NCBI GenBank assembly: GCA_964625905.1
Contig: CAZVBS010000015.1
Coordinates: forward strand, 1-14,071
DNA length: 14,071 nucleotides
Reading direction: 5' to 3'
From: JABMNX01 sp964625905
GTDB lineage: Bacteria; Patescibacteriota; Minisyncoccia; Phycocordibacterales; JABMNX01
Under the pieces are notes generated by a model. It made no database searches and was not told the origin of the DNA. It worked only from the letters and a program-made list of their open reading frames with translations. Below are positions 6,231 to 12,863 of this stretch, piece after piece. Made by a program: the position numbers and the translations under genes. Positions within the stretch are counted from its first letter, which is position 1; each line of letters opens with the position of its first letter.

Positions 6231-7229
6231 TTATACATCTTTCTCTTCCTTTATTTCTTTCTCTTGAAGTAGTGATGTGAGTGTGTCTGAAAAACTTTTA
6301 ACCAATTCGTCGTCTAGTATAGACATTATACTAATGTCGTTTTTTGTTTCTTTTGAAAGGTTGTTTTTTATTTTTTTGATTTCTTCTTCTGAAACTAAAT
6401 CTGTCTTTGTTAGTATTATGATTTCTTTTTTATCTCCAAGATCTTCGTTATATGAAGTTAGTTCATTACGAATTGTACGGTAGTCTTCTACTACGTCCTC
6501 ACTTTCTAGAGAAATACAATGTATGAGTATTTTTGTGCGTGTTATGTGTTTAAGAAACTTATACCCTAGCCCCTTACCAACAGAGGCTCCCTCTATTATT
6601 CCTGGTATGTCTGCGAGTATGTATCCGTAAAAATCTCCTAGGTTTGGATCTAGTGTTGTGAATTGATAATTACCTACTTTAGCTTCTGCTTTAGTTATCA
6701 CGTTTAGCAAACTTGATTTACCTGCATTTGGTAACCCGATGAATCCTGCATCAGCAATAAGAGCTAGTTCTATCTCGAATTTTGCTTCACCTCCGATCTT
6801 ACCTTTTGTGCTTTGTTTTGGTACTACGTTTGTTGAGCTTTTAAAGTGCTCATTACCAAGACCTCCTCGCCCACCTGAAAGCATTATTGTTTCTTGTTTA
6901 TCTTCTAGCAACTCAAAAGTCTCCATAGTCTCTGTATTTGTGACGACTGAGCCTATTGGAAGCTTTATGTACAGCGTGTCTCCGTTCTTGCCGTGCCTAC
7001 TTAGTTTACCTCCGTCTCCTCCGTTTTCTGCAACAAAGTCTGTATCTCCTCTGTATTTGGAAAGTATGTTTATATCACGTATCGCTTTTGCGTACACATC
7101 TGCCCCTCTACCTCCATCTCCACCAGCAGGGCCACCAAGAGGGTTCCCTCTCTGCTGAAGCCAGCGAACAACGCCGTCACCGCCGTTTCCTGCTTTTACT
7201 GTTAATGTTATTTCGTCTATGAATTTCAT
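6231..7229 (-). CDS. obgE: Obg family GTPase (ribosome assembly)
   Basis: Obg is an essential GTPase of 50S ribosome assembly and stress signalling. The N-terminal glycine-rich Obg fold spans about 1-158, with AGNGGDG at 13-19 and GGPAGGDGGRG at 32-42. The G domain follows: G1 GLPNAGKSS 165-173, G2 threonines in FTTLDP (190-195), G3 DIPG 207-210, and G4 TKTD 274-277. The 332-residue protein stops soon after the G domain and has no OCT extension, a common bacterial form. The usual RREK-type stretch after the first glycine motif is replaced by VRWLQQRGNP. Only 10 nt separate its ATG from the stop of the TVP38-like gene, so it is the last gene of the Nudix-led operon. Confidence 0.96.
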   Translation of the reverse strand: MKFIDEITLTVKAGNGGDGVVRWLQQRGNPLGGPAGGDGGRGADVYAKAIRDINILSKYRGDTDFVAENGGDGGKLSRHGKNGDTLYIKLPIGSVVTNTETMETFELLEDKQETIMLSGGRGGLGNEHFKSSTNVVPKQSTKGKIGGEAKFEIELALIADAGFIGLPNAGKSSLLNVITKAEAKVGNYQFTTLDPNLGDFYGYILADIPGIIEGASVGKGLGYKFLKHITRTKILIHCISLESEDVVEDYRTIRNELTSYNEDLGDKKEIIILTKTDLVSEEEIKKIKNNLSKETKNDISIMSILDDELVKSFSDTLTSLLQEKEIKEEKDV

Positions 7230-7239
7230 GTTATTTATC

Positions 7240-7896
7240 TTATATTTCTTCCTTTTTTGCTATATTCCTAGAGTAATATATGAATACTCCTACTAGCAAT
7301 AGAATGCCTGACAATACACTAATTACTATTAATTTAGGATCTTTAACGATAACTCCACTTACACCGTACGAGATAATGAACGAAAATGGTGTAATACCTA
7401 TAATAGTAGCAATGGTGTACTTTACCAGAGAAATGCGACTAAATAAACCCACTGCGTAACTGAGGATATCTACTGGCAAAAAAAGACGTAAACATACAAG
7501 AGACACGAACTCTGTGTTTTCTGGTATATATTTTTGATACTTGTCTAATTTATCAAGACTAACAAAACGAGAAAGTATATTACGTCCAACATGTCGTGAT
7601 ATTTGAAATGCTACAACAGCGCCTGTAGCCCATCCTATGATTGCAAATATAGCTGTCCAAAATGGACCGAAAAATAAAACCCCTATTGGTGCAATAAAAG
7701 GAATTGTGGTGAGTGGTGCAATTACTGTCGCGCTGAATATTATAAATATAAACAAAAATATGCTTAGTATATAATTCTCACCTATATAACTACCTACAAA
7801 TGATACTGCTACATCATTAAAAAAGAATGCGAGTACAAATGTTGCAAGTATCAGAAAAAGGCTTACTTTTATTTTTGTGTCTTTTTTGTTTAACAT
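7240..7896 (-). CDS. TVP38/TMEM64 (DedA/VTT domain) membrane protein
   Basis: This 218-residue integral membrane protein has an N-terminal helix (about 11-28), a second at about 44-62, and a core VTT/SNARE-associated domain. The signature is PLTTIPFIAPIGVLFFGPFWTA followed by GWATGAVVAFQISRHVGR, then LRLFLPVDILSYAVGLF and a re-entrant-like helix. A final TM helix and a basic tail (SRNIAKKEEI) end it. DedA/TVP38 proteins are linked to lipid transport (undecaprenyl-phosphate or phospholipid flipping) and membrane homeostasis; the substrate here cannot be read. I prefer ATG 7896 over the in-frame TTG at 7899; the ATG begins 4 nt after the upstream stop, implying translational coupling. Confidence 0.88.
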   Translation of the reverse strand: MLNKKDTKIKVSLFLILATFVLAFFFNDVAVSFVGSYIGENYILSIFLFIFIIFSATVIAPLTTIPFIAPIGVLFFGPFWTAIFAIIGWATGAVVAFQISRHVGRNILSRFVSLDKLDKYQKYIPENTEFVSLVCLRLFLPVDILSYAVGLFSRISLVKYTIATIIGITPFSFIISYGVSGVIVKDPKLIVISVLSGILLLVGVFIYYSRNIAKKEEI

Positions 7897-7900
7897 CAAG

Positions 7901-8236
7901 TTAGTCTACAAACTTTTCTGCTAGATAATGTGCTCCAGCTATAATAAATGCACCTATGAATGCTGCTACAAATCCTTCTACTATAAAACCATCTATAAAT
8001 GTGGATACAAACCAAAACAGTAATGCATCTATAACTAACGTAAATAATCCAAGTGTAAGCAGTGTAATTGGTAGTGTTAATATTATAAGAACTGGTTTTA
8101 GAATTAAATTAACTATTCCTAGAACTACCGCTATAATAAGTGCAATATAGAAGCTTGATACAGTAATCCCTGGTACGTAATTTGATACCAAAAGTAAAGC
8201 TAGTATTGTTATTAACAGTTTTGTGATGACCCCCAT
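7901..8236 (-). CDS. Small four-TM membrane protein, phage holin superfamily IV / YvlD-like
   Basis: The 111-residue, almost wholly hydrophobic protein has about four membrane segments (residues about 4-20, 28-46, 48-75 and 85-104). The core VLGIVNLILKPVLIILTLPITLLTLGLFTLVIDALLFW is diagnostic of the Phage_holin_4_2/YvlD family (PF04020). Despite the name, chromosomal members are not phage lysis proteins; in Bacillus YvlD belongs to an envelope-stress operon. Here it lies between a flavoprotein and a DedA-like protein and shares their transcript, so an envelope role is plausible but inferred. Confidence 0.87.
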   Translation of the reverse strand: MGVITKLLITILALLLVSNYVPGITVSSFYIALIIAVVLGIVNLILKPVLIILTLPITLLTLGLFTLVIDALLFWFVSTFIDGFIVEGFVAAFIGAFIIAGAHYLAEKFVD

Positions 8237-8300
8237 TGCTGTTTATCTTACCTTATATTTTTTCTTATGTCTCTTCTTGTGTTTCTTCTTATTCCTTTAT

Positions 8301-8858
8301 TTATCTAGCACTCTTAAGCACTTCTGCATACCAAAGTAGCTCAACCAGTGAACTCTCAACACGTTCTTCAAAACCATCTTCTTGGATTAATCCTTTTTTA
8401 TTAAACAATTTTTTAACACTGGAGAAGTGTAACGAACTCCTTGTTGGAACCATCTTAAGTTCGATAAGTACTTGTTTTATATGATCAACAACTCGAGCTC
8501 CTCCTAAACCACCTGCTGAGACTCCGCATATAAGCACTGGCTTCTTTTCGTATTCATTGTAAAGTGAGTCGAGTAATAACTTAAGTTCTCCAGGGTACCC
8601 GTGGTTATATTCTGGTACAACAATAATGAGTCCGTCTGCTTGTGTCATTATTTCTTTCCATTTTGTTGGTGATTGATCTGCACCACCTTCTCCCCATGGT
8701 GGTGTTGTCTCTGTATATTTAAAATCCATTACATCAACGAGTTGAGTCTTTATTTTCTCATTCTTACCTACTTCTTGTGTGACAAAGTCTGCCACAAACT
8801 TAGATGAATTATCTACACGTCCTGTCCCTAACAATACTGGTATAAATATTTTTTCCAT
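8301..8858 (-). CDS. NADPH-dependent FMN reductase-like flavoprotein
   Basis: The 185-residue protein has a flavodoxin-like fold of the NADPH-dependent FMN reductase family (PF03358: chromate, quinone and azo reductases). The FMN phosphate-binding loop is GTGRVDNSS at 11-19 after the first beta strand. PEYNHGYPGELKLLLDSL (82-99) is the family hallmark that contacts the isoalloxazine ring. GVSAGGLGGARV (112-123) is the third flavin-contact loop. The likely activity is two-electron reduction of FMN-bound quinones or xenobiotics in the cytoplasm. It starts 7 nt after the Nudix stop. Substrate is undetermined; it may serve redox-stress defence, matching the Nudix neighbour. Confidence 0.9.
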   Translation of the reverse strand: MEKIFIPVLLGTGRVDNSSKFVADFVTQEVGKNEKIKTQLVDVMDFKYTETTPPWGEGGADQSPTKWKEIMTQADGLIIVVPEYNHGYPGELKLLLDSLYNEYEKKPVLICGVSAGGLGGARVVDHIKQVLIELKMVPTRSSLHFSSVKKLFNKKGLIQEDGFEERVESSLVELLWYAEVLKSAR

Positions 8859-8865
8859 ATAATTT

Positions 8866-9357
8866 TTAATTAGTATTTTTTTGTAAATCGCTTTTAATTC
8901 TCTTCTTGTGACTACTAGCCATTACTAATTGATCGTAAATACCTTCTATTAAGTCGTACCCTTGTGCCTCTTCTAATGTAACCCACTCTGCTTTATCAAG
9001 CTCTTCTTCTTGGAGAACTACCTCACCACTTTTATAGTCTGCGGTAAAAGAAAGTATCAGTGAAGGAAATTCTCCTACTATCATAGTGAGGCTTGTTAAG
9101 TAGTCTATATTGTCTATCTCTAACCCAACTTCTTCTTTTATTTCTCTTCGCAGTGTCTTTTCTATTATATTAAACCAGTGATGACTAGTATCTTTTGGTA
9201 AATCTTTATAATCAGAAGGTTCTAGACGCCCTCCTGGAACACACCACATACTTGGAAATTTTTTCTTAGTCTTTGCTCGACGAATGATTAAATATTTGTC
9301 ATTTTTGACTATAATGGCAGTGATAGCTACTTCGTGGAGAAATTTATTATTGAGCAT
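8866..9357 (-). CDS. Nudix hydrolase with an insertion in the Nudix box
   Basis: The 163-residue protein has a Nudix fold: strand AITAIIVKNDKYLIIRRA at 11-28, WCVPGGRLEP at 38-47, and the catalytic helix REIKEEVGLE at 71-80. The final half has YKSGEVVL and EWVTLEEAQGYDLIEGI. Nudix enzymes hydrolyse nucleoside diphosphates linked to another group. The canonical GX5EX7REUXEEXGU is interrupted here: between GGRLEPSD and the RE...EE helix lie about 13 extra residues, and the usual first Glu is displaced, while the metal-binding EE pair is kept. Related CPR proteins, as I recall them, share this form. Start ATG 9357 is supported by an extended -10 only 7 nt upstream. It heads the five-gene operon; the substrate is unknown. 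Confidence 0.9.
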   Translation of the reverse strand: MLNNKFLHEVAITAIIVKNDKYLIIRRAKTKKKFPSMWCVPGGRLEPSDYKDLPKDTSHHWFNIIEKTLRREIKEEVGLEIDNIDYLTSLTMIVGEFPSLILSFTADYKSGEVVLQEEELDKAEWVTLEEAQGYDLIEGIYDQLVMASSHKKRIKSDLQKNTN

Positions 9358-9364
9358 ATAAATT

Positions 9365-9373
9365 ATTATATCA
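9365..9373 (-). promoter_or_regulatory. Extended -10 promoter of the Nudix-obgE operon (leaderless)
   Basis: TGATATAAT on the minus strand is a perfect TGn-extended consensus -10. Seven nucleotides separate it from the ATG at 9357, so the transcript should begin at or within a base or two of the start codon. No consensus -35 is seen 17 nt upstream. Confidence 0.7.
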
Positions 9374-9434
9374 GAAACACAATTCTCTTGTGTGACTACA
9401 AAAGTATGTCTTGTTTTTCTCCGCTACCAGAGCA

Positions 9435-9680
9435 CTACTTGCCTATTAATTCGTCTAACTCACGACTCGGCTTCGCCTCGCTGCACTGCTGTTTGTTACC
9501 AATCGCTTTGCTCTTGGACAAACAGGGAGCATAAGTAGACAAAGTCGCACACCATGGACAAAACCATTCTTTTTTGTCTTTTGGGGCGTCTCCTATTGTC
9601 CACCATTTATTGCACTTTTTACATTTGAAATGATGTAGTTCTTCTTTTGATCTAATATATTTTCTGTATTTGAAGGACAC
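9435..9680 (-). CDS. Small zinc-ribbon protein
   Basis: The 81-residue protein has two CxxC knuckles, CKKC at residues 20-23 and CPWC at 41-44, 17 residues apart, with conserved-looking HHFKC, KWWTIGDAP and EWFCPWC around them. This is a structural zinc ribbon of unknown role. The start is GTG 9680: an in-frame TAA lies just upstream, and AAGGA sits 6 nt before the GTG. That SD and the GTG lie in opposite arms or loop of an 8-bp hairpin, suggesting regulated translation. The last third (from about residue 50) is Lys/Ser-rich and GC-richer than its surroundings and may be a later extension. I do not recognise a specific function. Confidence 0.65.
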   Translation of the reverse strand: MSFKYRKYIRSKEELHHFKCKKCNKWWTIGDAPKDKKEWFCPWCATLSTYAPCLSKSKAIGNKQQCSEAKPSRELDELIGK

Positions 9681-9693
9681 CGAACGTCCTTCA
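9671..9693 (-). promoter_or_regulatory. Hairpin enclosing SD and start codon of the zinc-ribbon gene
   Basis: TGAAGGAC and GTCCTTCA (arms 9671-9678 and 9686-9693) form a perfect 8-bp stem with a 7-nt loop. On the minus strand the 5' arm contains the AAGGA Shine-Dalgarno-like sequence and the GTG start overlaps the base of the loop and the 3' arm. Translation initiation should therefore be occluded when the hairpin forms. Confidence 0.45.
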
Positions 9694-9697
9694 ATTT

Positions 9698-9722
9698 ATG
9701 TTCGAAGCTTAGCTTCGAACAT
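9698..9722. repeat. REP-like palindrome, copy 3 (25 bp, solo)
   Basis: ATGTTCGAAGCT and AGCTTCGAACAT arms surround a T (9710). It is the core of the palindrome that brackets the transposase, with the opposite central base on the plus strand, so inverted relative to copies 1 and 2. It lies 10 nt after the secA stop and is preceded on the minus strand by GTAG, the tetranucleotide that flanks E. coli REP hairpins. It may act as a transcript-end hairpin for secA. Confidence 0.88.
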
Positions 9723-9732
9723 CTACTTTCTA

Positions 9733-12288
9733 TTATCCTTTCTCTAGTTGCCACTCACCACTCTCGATAAGTGGTTGTGCTTTCTTGTACTTCATTTGCT
9801 TTGTTTCTTTGCCGTCTGTGATTGTGACTAGGTCATTTCTGCCAACCTTGTTTGATGTGGTTTGTGGACTTTGGACTGTGGGCACAATTCTTTGAGAAGA
9901 ATCGCCTTTGCCTGTGTTACCACTAATTAATTTGGCGCTATCGTGCACCACTTTCATTTTTTGTTCTTCTTGAACAAATGCGTTTACACCAATATTTGGT
10001 AATACGCTTCGTACTTGATGTTTGTATGTCTCTTCCATCTCTTTAAACATGTGCAGTCCTTCCTTCTTGTATTCTACAAGTGGGTCACGCTGACCATACG
10101 CGCGCAAGTTTACACTTGAACGCATATAATCCATCATCTCTAGATGTTCTACCCATAGCATATCTATTGTTTGTAGTAGCATCCTCCTTATTGCGGAAAC
10201 AAACTCTTTTTCTCCTAGTAACTCTTTCTTATCTCCAACTGTTTTGAGTAAATATGTATCTCCTCCTATAACACTATCAAGTGCAAGTAGTACGTCGTCT
10301 TTCTCGCCTTGTAATATTTTCTTTCTTCTTTCGTATATGACTGTTCTTTGTTGATTTAAAATGTCGTCATACTGCAGTACATGCTTACGTGAATCGAAAT
10401 GAAAACCTTCTATCTTTGTCTGTGCTGACTCAAGCGAACGTGTAATCATTTTGTTTTCTATTGGCTGGTCTTCTGGTATTCCAAAACGCCCCATCATACG
10501 TTTAATCATGTCTGAAGCAAACACTCGCATAAGTGAGTCTTCGAGGGAAACAAAGAACTGTGTTTCTCCTGGATCTCCCTGCCTTCCTGAACGTCCACGC
10601 AATTGGTTGTCTATACGCCGTGCCTCATGACGCTCTGTGCCGAGTACAAAAAGTCCACCGAGCCTCTTTACTTCTTCATATTCTTCATCTCCACCTGGGT
10701 TACCACCAAGCTTTATATCTACACCACGCCCAGCCATGTTCGTAGCAATTGTTACATTACCCTTACTTCCTGACTGTGCGATTATTTCTCCTTCGTTTTC
10801 GTGGTTCTTAGCGTTTAGTGTGCGGTGCTGTACTCCTTCTTTTTTCAGATAAGAACTAAGTAGCTCATTTTTTTCTATCGACACTGTACCTATGAGTACT
10901 GGCTGACCTTCTTTGTTAAGTCCTTTTACTTTCTTTGCTATTGCTTTGAACTTCCCTATTTCGCTTTGGTATATAAGGTCTTCTCTATCTAATCTCTTTG
11001 GATCTACGTTTGTTGGTATGGATACCACGGTTAACCCGTATACTTTATAAAATTCTTCTGAAGATGTAAGCGCAGTACCTGTCATACCTGCAAGCTTGCT
11101 GTATAGCCTGAAGTAGTTTTGATATGTAATGGACGCAAATGTTCGTGACTCTTTTTGAATAGATACACCTTCTTTTGCTTCTATTGCTTGATGAAGCCCT
11201 TCGGACCAACGTCGTCCTGGCTGAAGTCGTCCTGTGAATTCGTCTACTATTACTACTTCGTCATCTTTTACGACGTATTCTTTGTCTTTATCAAATAATG
11301 CTTTTGCTCGTACTGCGGTTTCTAAGTGATGTACGTATTTAACTCCTTTGTCTGTATAGATGTTGTCTACACCTAGTATCTTTTCTACTTTCTCTATTCC
11401 ATCGTCTGTTAATGAAATTGCTTTTTGTTTTTCGTCGATAGTGTAGTCTTTTTCTTTTTTAAGTTGTCCGGATATTTGAGCGAACACTGTATACAAGTTA
11501 TCTGAGTCTGTTGTTGGTGCAGAGATGATTAAAGGTGTTCGAGCTTCGTCTATTAATATTGAGTCTATTTCGTCTACCACTACAAAGTTGTGTCCGCGTT
11601 GTCGTAGTGAACCAGTTTCGTATTCTATATTGTCACGAAGATAATCGAAGCCAAACTCGTTGTTTGTCCCATATGTTATGTCGGCCCCGTACGCTTCTCT
11701 CCTTGTACATGGACGCAAGAACTCGTGTACTACTTTAAACGAACCAAGCTCATCACGCTCTTCGTCTTCTTCTGTGTTTTGTGTAATTGTTTTGTCGTAT
11801 AAGAAAGAAGTGTTTTGATTAATTACGCCAACTGACAAGCCAAGAAATGTATATATCTGCCCCATCCACACACCGTCACGTCTGGATAGGTAGTCGTTTA
11901 CTGTTACTACATGAACACCGAGACCAGAAAGTGCGTTTAGATATGTTGGGAGTGTTGCTACAAGAGTCTTTCCTTCTCCTGTTCTCATTTCAGAAATATT
12001 TCCTTTGTGTAGTGTGATACCACCTAGAAGCTGAACATCGAAGTGTCTTTGGTCAAGTGTTCTTTTTGAGGCTTCTCTAACAGTTGCAAAAGCTTCTGGA
12101 AGAATATCGTCTAGCGATTCTCCTTCTGTTAAACGTTTCTTAAACTCTTCTGTTTTGTTTTTTAAATCTGAGTCAGAGAGTTTACTAAAAGCTTCTTCTA
12201 GTCCATTAACCTTCTCTACAATAGGACTTAGTTTTTTGAGCTCTTTCTTGTGTTCGTCTCCTGTGAATAGTTTTTTAAGAAAAATCAT
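9733..12288 (-). CDS. secA: Preprotein translocase ATPase SecA
   Basis: SecA is the ATPase motor that pushes unfolded preproteins through SecYEG. In this 851-residue protein NBD1 has Walker A MRTGEGKT (101-108), Walker B VVDEID (237-242) and SILIDEARTPLIIS. The preprotein crosslinking domain follows, then VDEFTGRLQPGRRW (348-361), AGMTGTA (400-406), and NBD2 with TNMAGRGVDIKLGGNP (517-531) and QLRGRSGRQGDPG (562-574). The scaffold helix runs about 615-660 and the two-helix finger about 696-765. Odd points: about 35 extra residues at about 157-193; only about 36 residues where the helical wing domain should be (660-695); and after VGRND (815-819) the usual CPCGSGKKYKxCH zinc motif is replaced by LVTITDGKETKQMKYKKAQPL. 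Start ATG 12288 lies 7 nt after an extended -10. Confidence 0.97.
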   Translation of the reverse strand: MIFLKKLFTGDEHKKELKKLSPIVEKVNGLEEAFSKLSDSDLKNKTEEFKKRLTEGESLDDILPEAFATVREASKRTLDQRHFDVQLLGGITLHKGNISEMRTGEGKTLVATLPTYLNALSGLGVHVVTVNDYLSRRDGVWMGQIYTFLGLSVGVINQNTSFLYDKTITQNTEEDEERDELGSFKVVHEFLRPCTRREAYGADITYGTNNEFGFDYLRDNIEYETGSLRQRGHNFVVVDEIDSILIDEARTPLIISAPTTDSDNLYTVFAQISGQLKKEKDYTIDEKQKAISLTDDGIEKVEKILGVDNIYTDKGVKYVHHLETAVRAKALFDKDKEYVVKDDEVVIVDEFTGRLQPGRRWSEGLHQAIEAKEGVSIQKESRTFASITYQNYFRLYSKLAGMTGTALTSSEEFYKVYGLTVVSIPTNVDPKRLDREDLIYQSEIGKFKAIAKKVKGLNKEGQPVLIGTVSIEKNELLSSYLKKEGVQHRTLNAKNHENEGEIIAQSGSKGNVTIATNMAGRGVDIKLGGNPGGDEEYEEVKRLGGLFVLGTERHEARRIDNQLRGRSGRQGDPGETQFFVSLEDSLMRVFASDMIKRMMGRFGIPEDQPIENKMITRSLESAQTKIEGFHFDSRKHVLQYDDILNQQRTVIYERRKKILQGEKDDVLLALDSVIGGDTYLLKTVGDKKELLGEKEFVSAIRRMLLQTIDMLWVEHLEMMDYMRSSVNLRAYGQRDPLVEYKKEGLHMFKEMEETYKHQVRSVLPNIGVNAFVQEEQKMKVVHDSAKLISGNTGKGDSSQRIVPTVQSPQTTSNKVGRNDLVTITDGKETKQMKYKKAQPLIESGEWQLEKG

Positions 12289-12295
12289 ACGGACA

Positions 12296-12304
12296 ATAAT
12301 ATCA
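12296..12304 (-). promoter_or_regulatory. Extended -10 promoter of secA (leaderless)
   Basis: TGATATTAT on the minus strand has the TGn extension and five of six consensus -10 bases. It lies 7 nt before the secA ATG, the same geometry as at the Nudix gene. No -35 is evident. Confidence 0.55.
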
Positions 12305-12359
12305 TAAATATGCCTTTAAAGTGATGATTATTTAAAATGGTGGTAATATAGCCTATAAC

Positions 12360-12433
12360 AACAAAAACTTCCTAAGTTGGTCTTCATTAGTATCAATTAT
12401 GATTCTGATTTGACCTTTTAGGAAGTTTTTGTT
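12360..12433 (-). repeat. Long structured hairpin between the histone-like gene and secA
   Basis: A perfect 16-bp inverted repeat (AACAAAAACTTCCTAA, 12360-12375, with 12418-12433) encloses 42 nt. Inside it GGTC/GACC and ATCA/TGAT can pair further, giving a layered hairpin. On the minus strand the 3' arm ends in GTTTTTGTT, so it could be a second terminator behind the histone-like gene. A small structured RNA or a palindromic mobile remnant are alternatives. Confidence 0.45.
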
Positions 12434-12437
12434 AAAA

Positions 12438-12458
12438 ATAGTCTTGCAAAAGGACTAT
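12438..12458 (-). terminator. Terminator directly after the histone-like gene
   Basis: ATAGTC (12438-12443) pairs with GACTAT (12453-12458) around a 9-nt loop. On the minus strand the stem begins right after the TAG stop and is followed by a T-run (12438-12434). The stem is only 6 bp, so efficiency is uncertain; the larger hairpin follows within 5 nt. Confidence 0.55.
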
Positions 12459-12725
12459 CTATCGTCGTCGTCGGGTAGTCTTTTTTGCTGCTTTACGCTT
12501 AGCTGGCTTACGTTTAGCTGCTTTACGTTTAGCTGGCTTACGTTTAGCTGGCTTACGTTTAGCTGCTTTACGTTTAGCTGCTTTACGTTTAGCTGGCTTT
12601 CGCTTAGCTACTTTCTTCTTTGCAACTTTACGTTTTACTGGCTTTCGCTTTGCAACTTTTCGCTTTGCAACTTTACGTTTAGCTGGCTTTCGCTTAGCTA
12701 CTTTTCGTCGTTTTTTTGCTGCCAT
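12459..12725 (-). CDS. Histone H1-like Lys/Arg repeat DNA-binding protein
   Basis: This 88-residue, extremely basic protein starts MAAKKRR, carries 15 pentamers of the form K-(V/P/A)-(A/V)-K-(R/K) at residues 8-82, and ends TTRRRR. It has no folded domain. Such AKRKPAK-type repeats resemble the C-terminal tail of eukaryotic histone H1 and bacterial Hc1/AlgP-type proteins, which bind and condense DNA. The role in nucleoid compaction is inferred. I chose ATG 12725 because the 40 residues upstream in the same frame are hydrophobic and unlike the repeat; MAAKK is a typical beginning. A long leader with two perfect palindromes (12770-12783 and 12793-12802) lies upstream. The repeat DNA is itself tandem, so repeat number may vary between strains. 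Confidence 0.85.
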   Translation of the reverse strand: MAAKKRRKVAKRKPAKRKVAKRKVAKRKPVKRKVAKKKVAKRKPAKRKAAKRKAAKRKPAKRKPAKRKAAKRKPAKRKAAKKTTRRRR

Positions 12726-12769
12726 GAAATTTAATTTAAATATTTTTAGTAAAAACGACCACACCTTCC

Positions 12770-12802
12770 CTTTTGTACAAAAGAAATAGTTGTAACGCGT
12801 TA
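12770..12802. promoter_or_regulatory. Two perfect palindromes upstream of the histone-like gene
   Basis: CTTTTGTACAAAAG (12770-12783) and TAACGCGTTA (12793-12802) are exact palindromes 9 nt apart, 45-78 bp upstream of the ATG. Both have the form of dimeric-regulator operators. A possible promoter (TTGCAC near 12835 with TATATA about 16 nt on, minus strand) would put them inside the transcript leader. The regulator is unknown. Confidence 0.35.
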
Positions 12803-12863
12803 GAGAAGTTATATATATTATCGAACGCAAAGAGTGCAAACACAATTCATTACAATTTATTTT

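Noticed and set aside
6739..7222. Proline/serine-rich plus-strand frames opposite obgE
   Set aside because: Their composition is the complement of the glycine-rich Obg domain; ObgE motifs on the minus strand are unambiguous.
7901..8236. Prophage lysis gene (holin)
   Set aside because: The family name includes phage holin, but no endolysin, structural or integrase genes are nearby and YvlD-like members are chromosomal membrane proteins.
12429..12734. Plus-strand Phe/Ser/Cys/Leu-rich repetitive frame
   Set aside because: It is the antisense of the Lys/Arg pentamer repeats of the histone-like gene.
12726..12845. 40-residue N-terminal extension of the histone-like protein
   Set aside because: The extension is hydrophobic and unrelated to the basic repeats, has no supporting start signals, and MAAKKRR at 12725 is a typical beginning.
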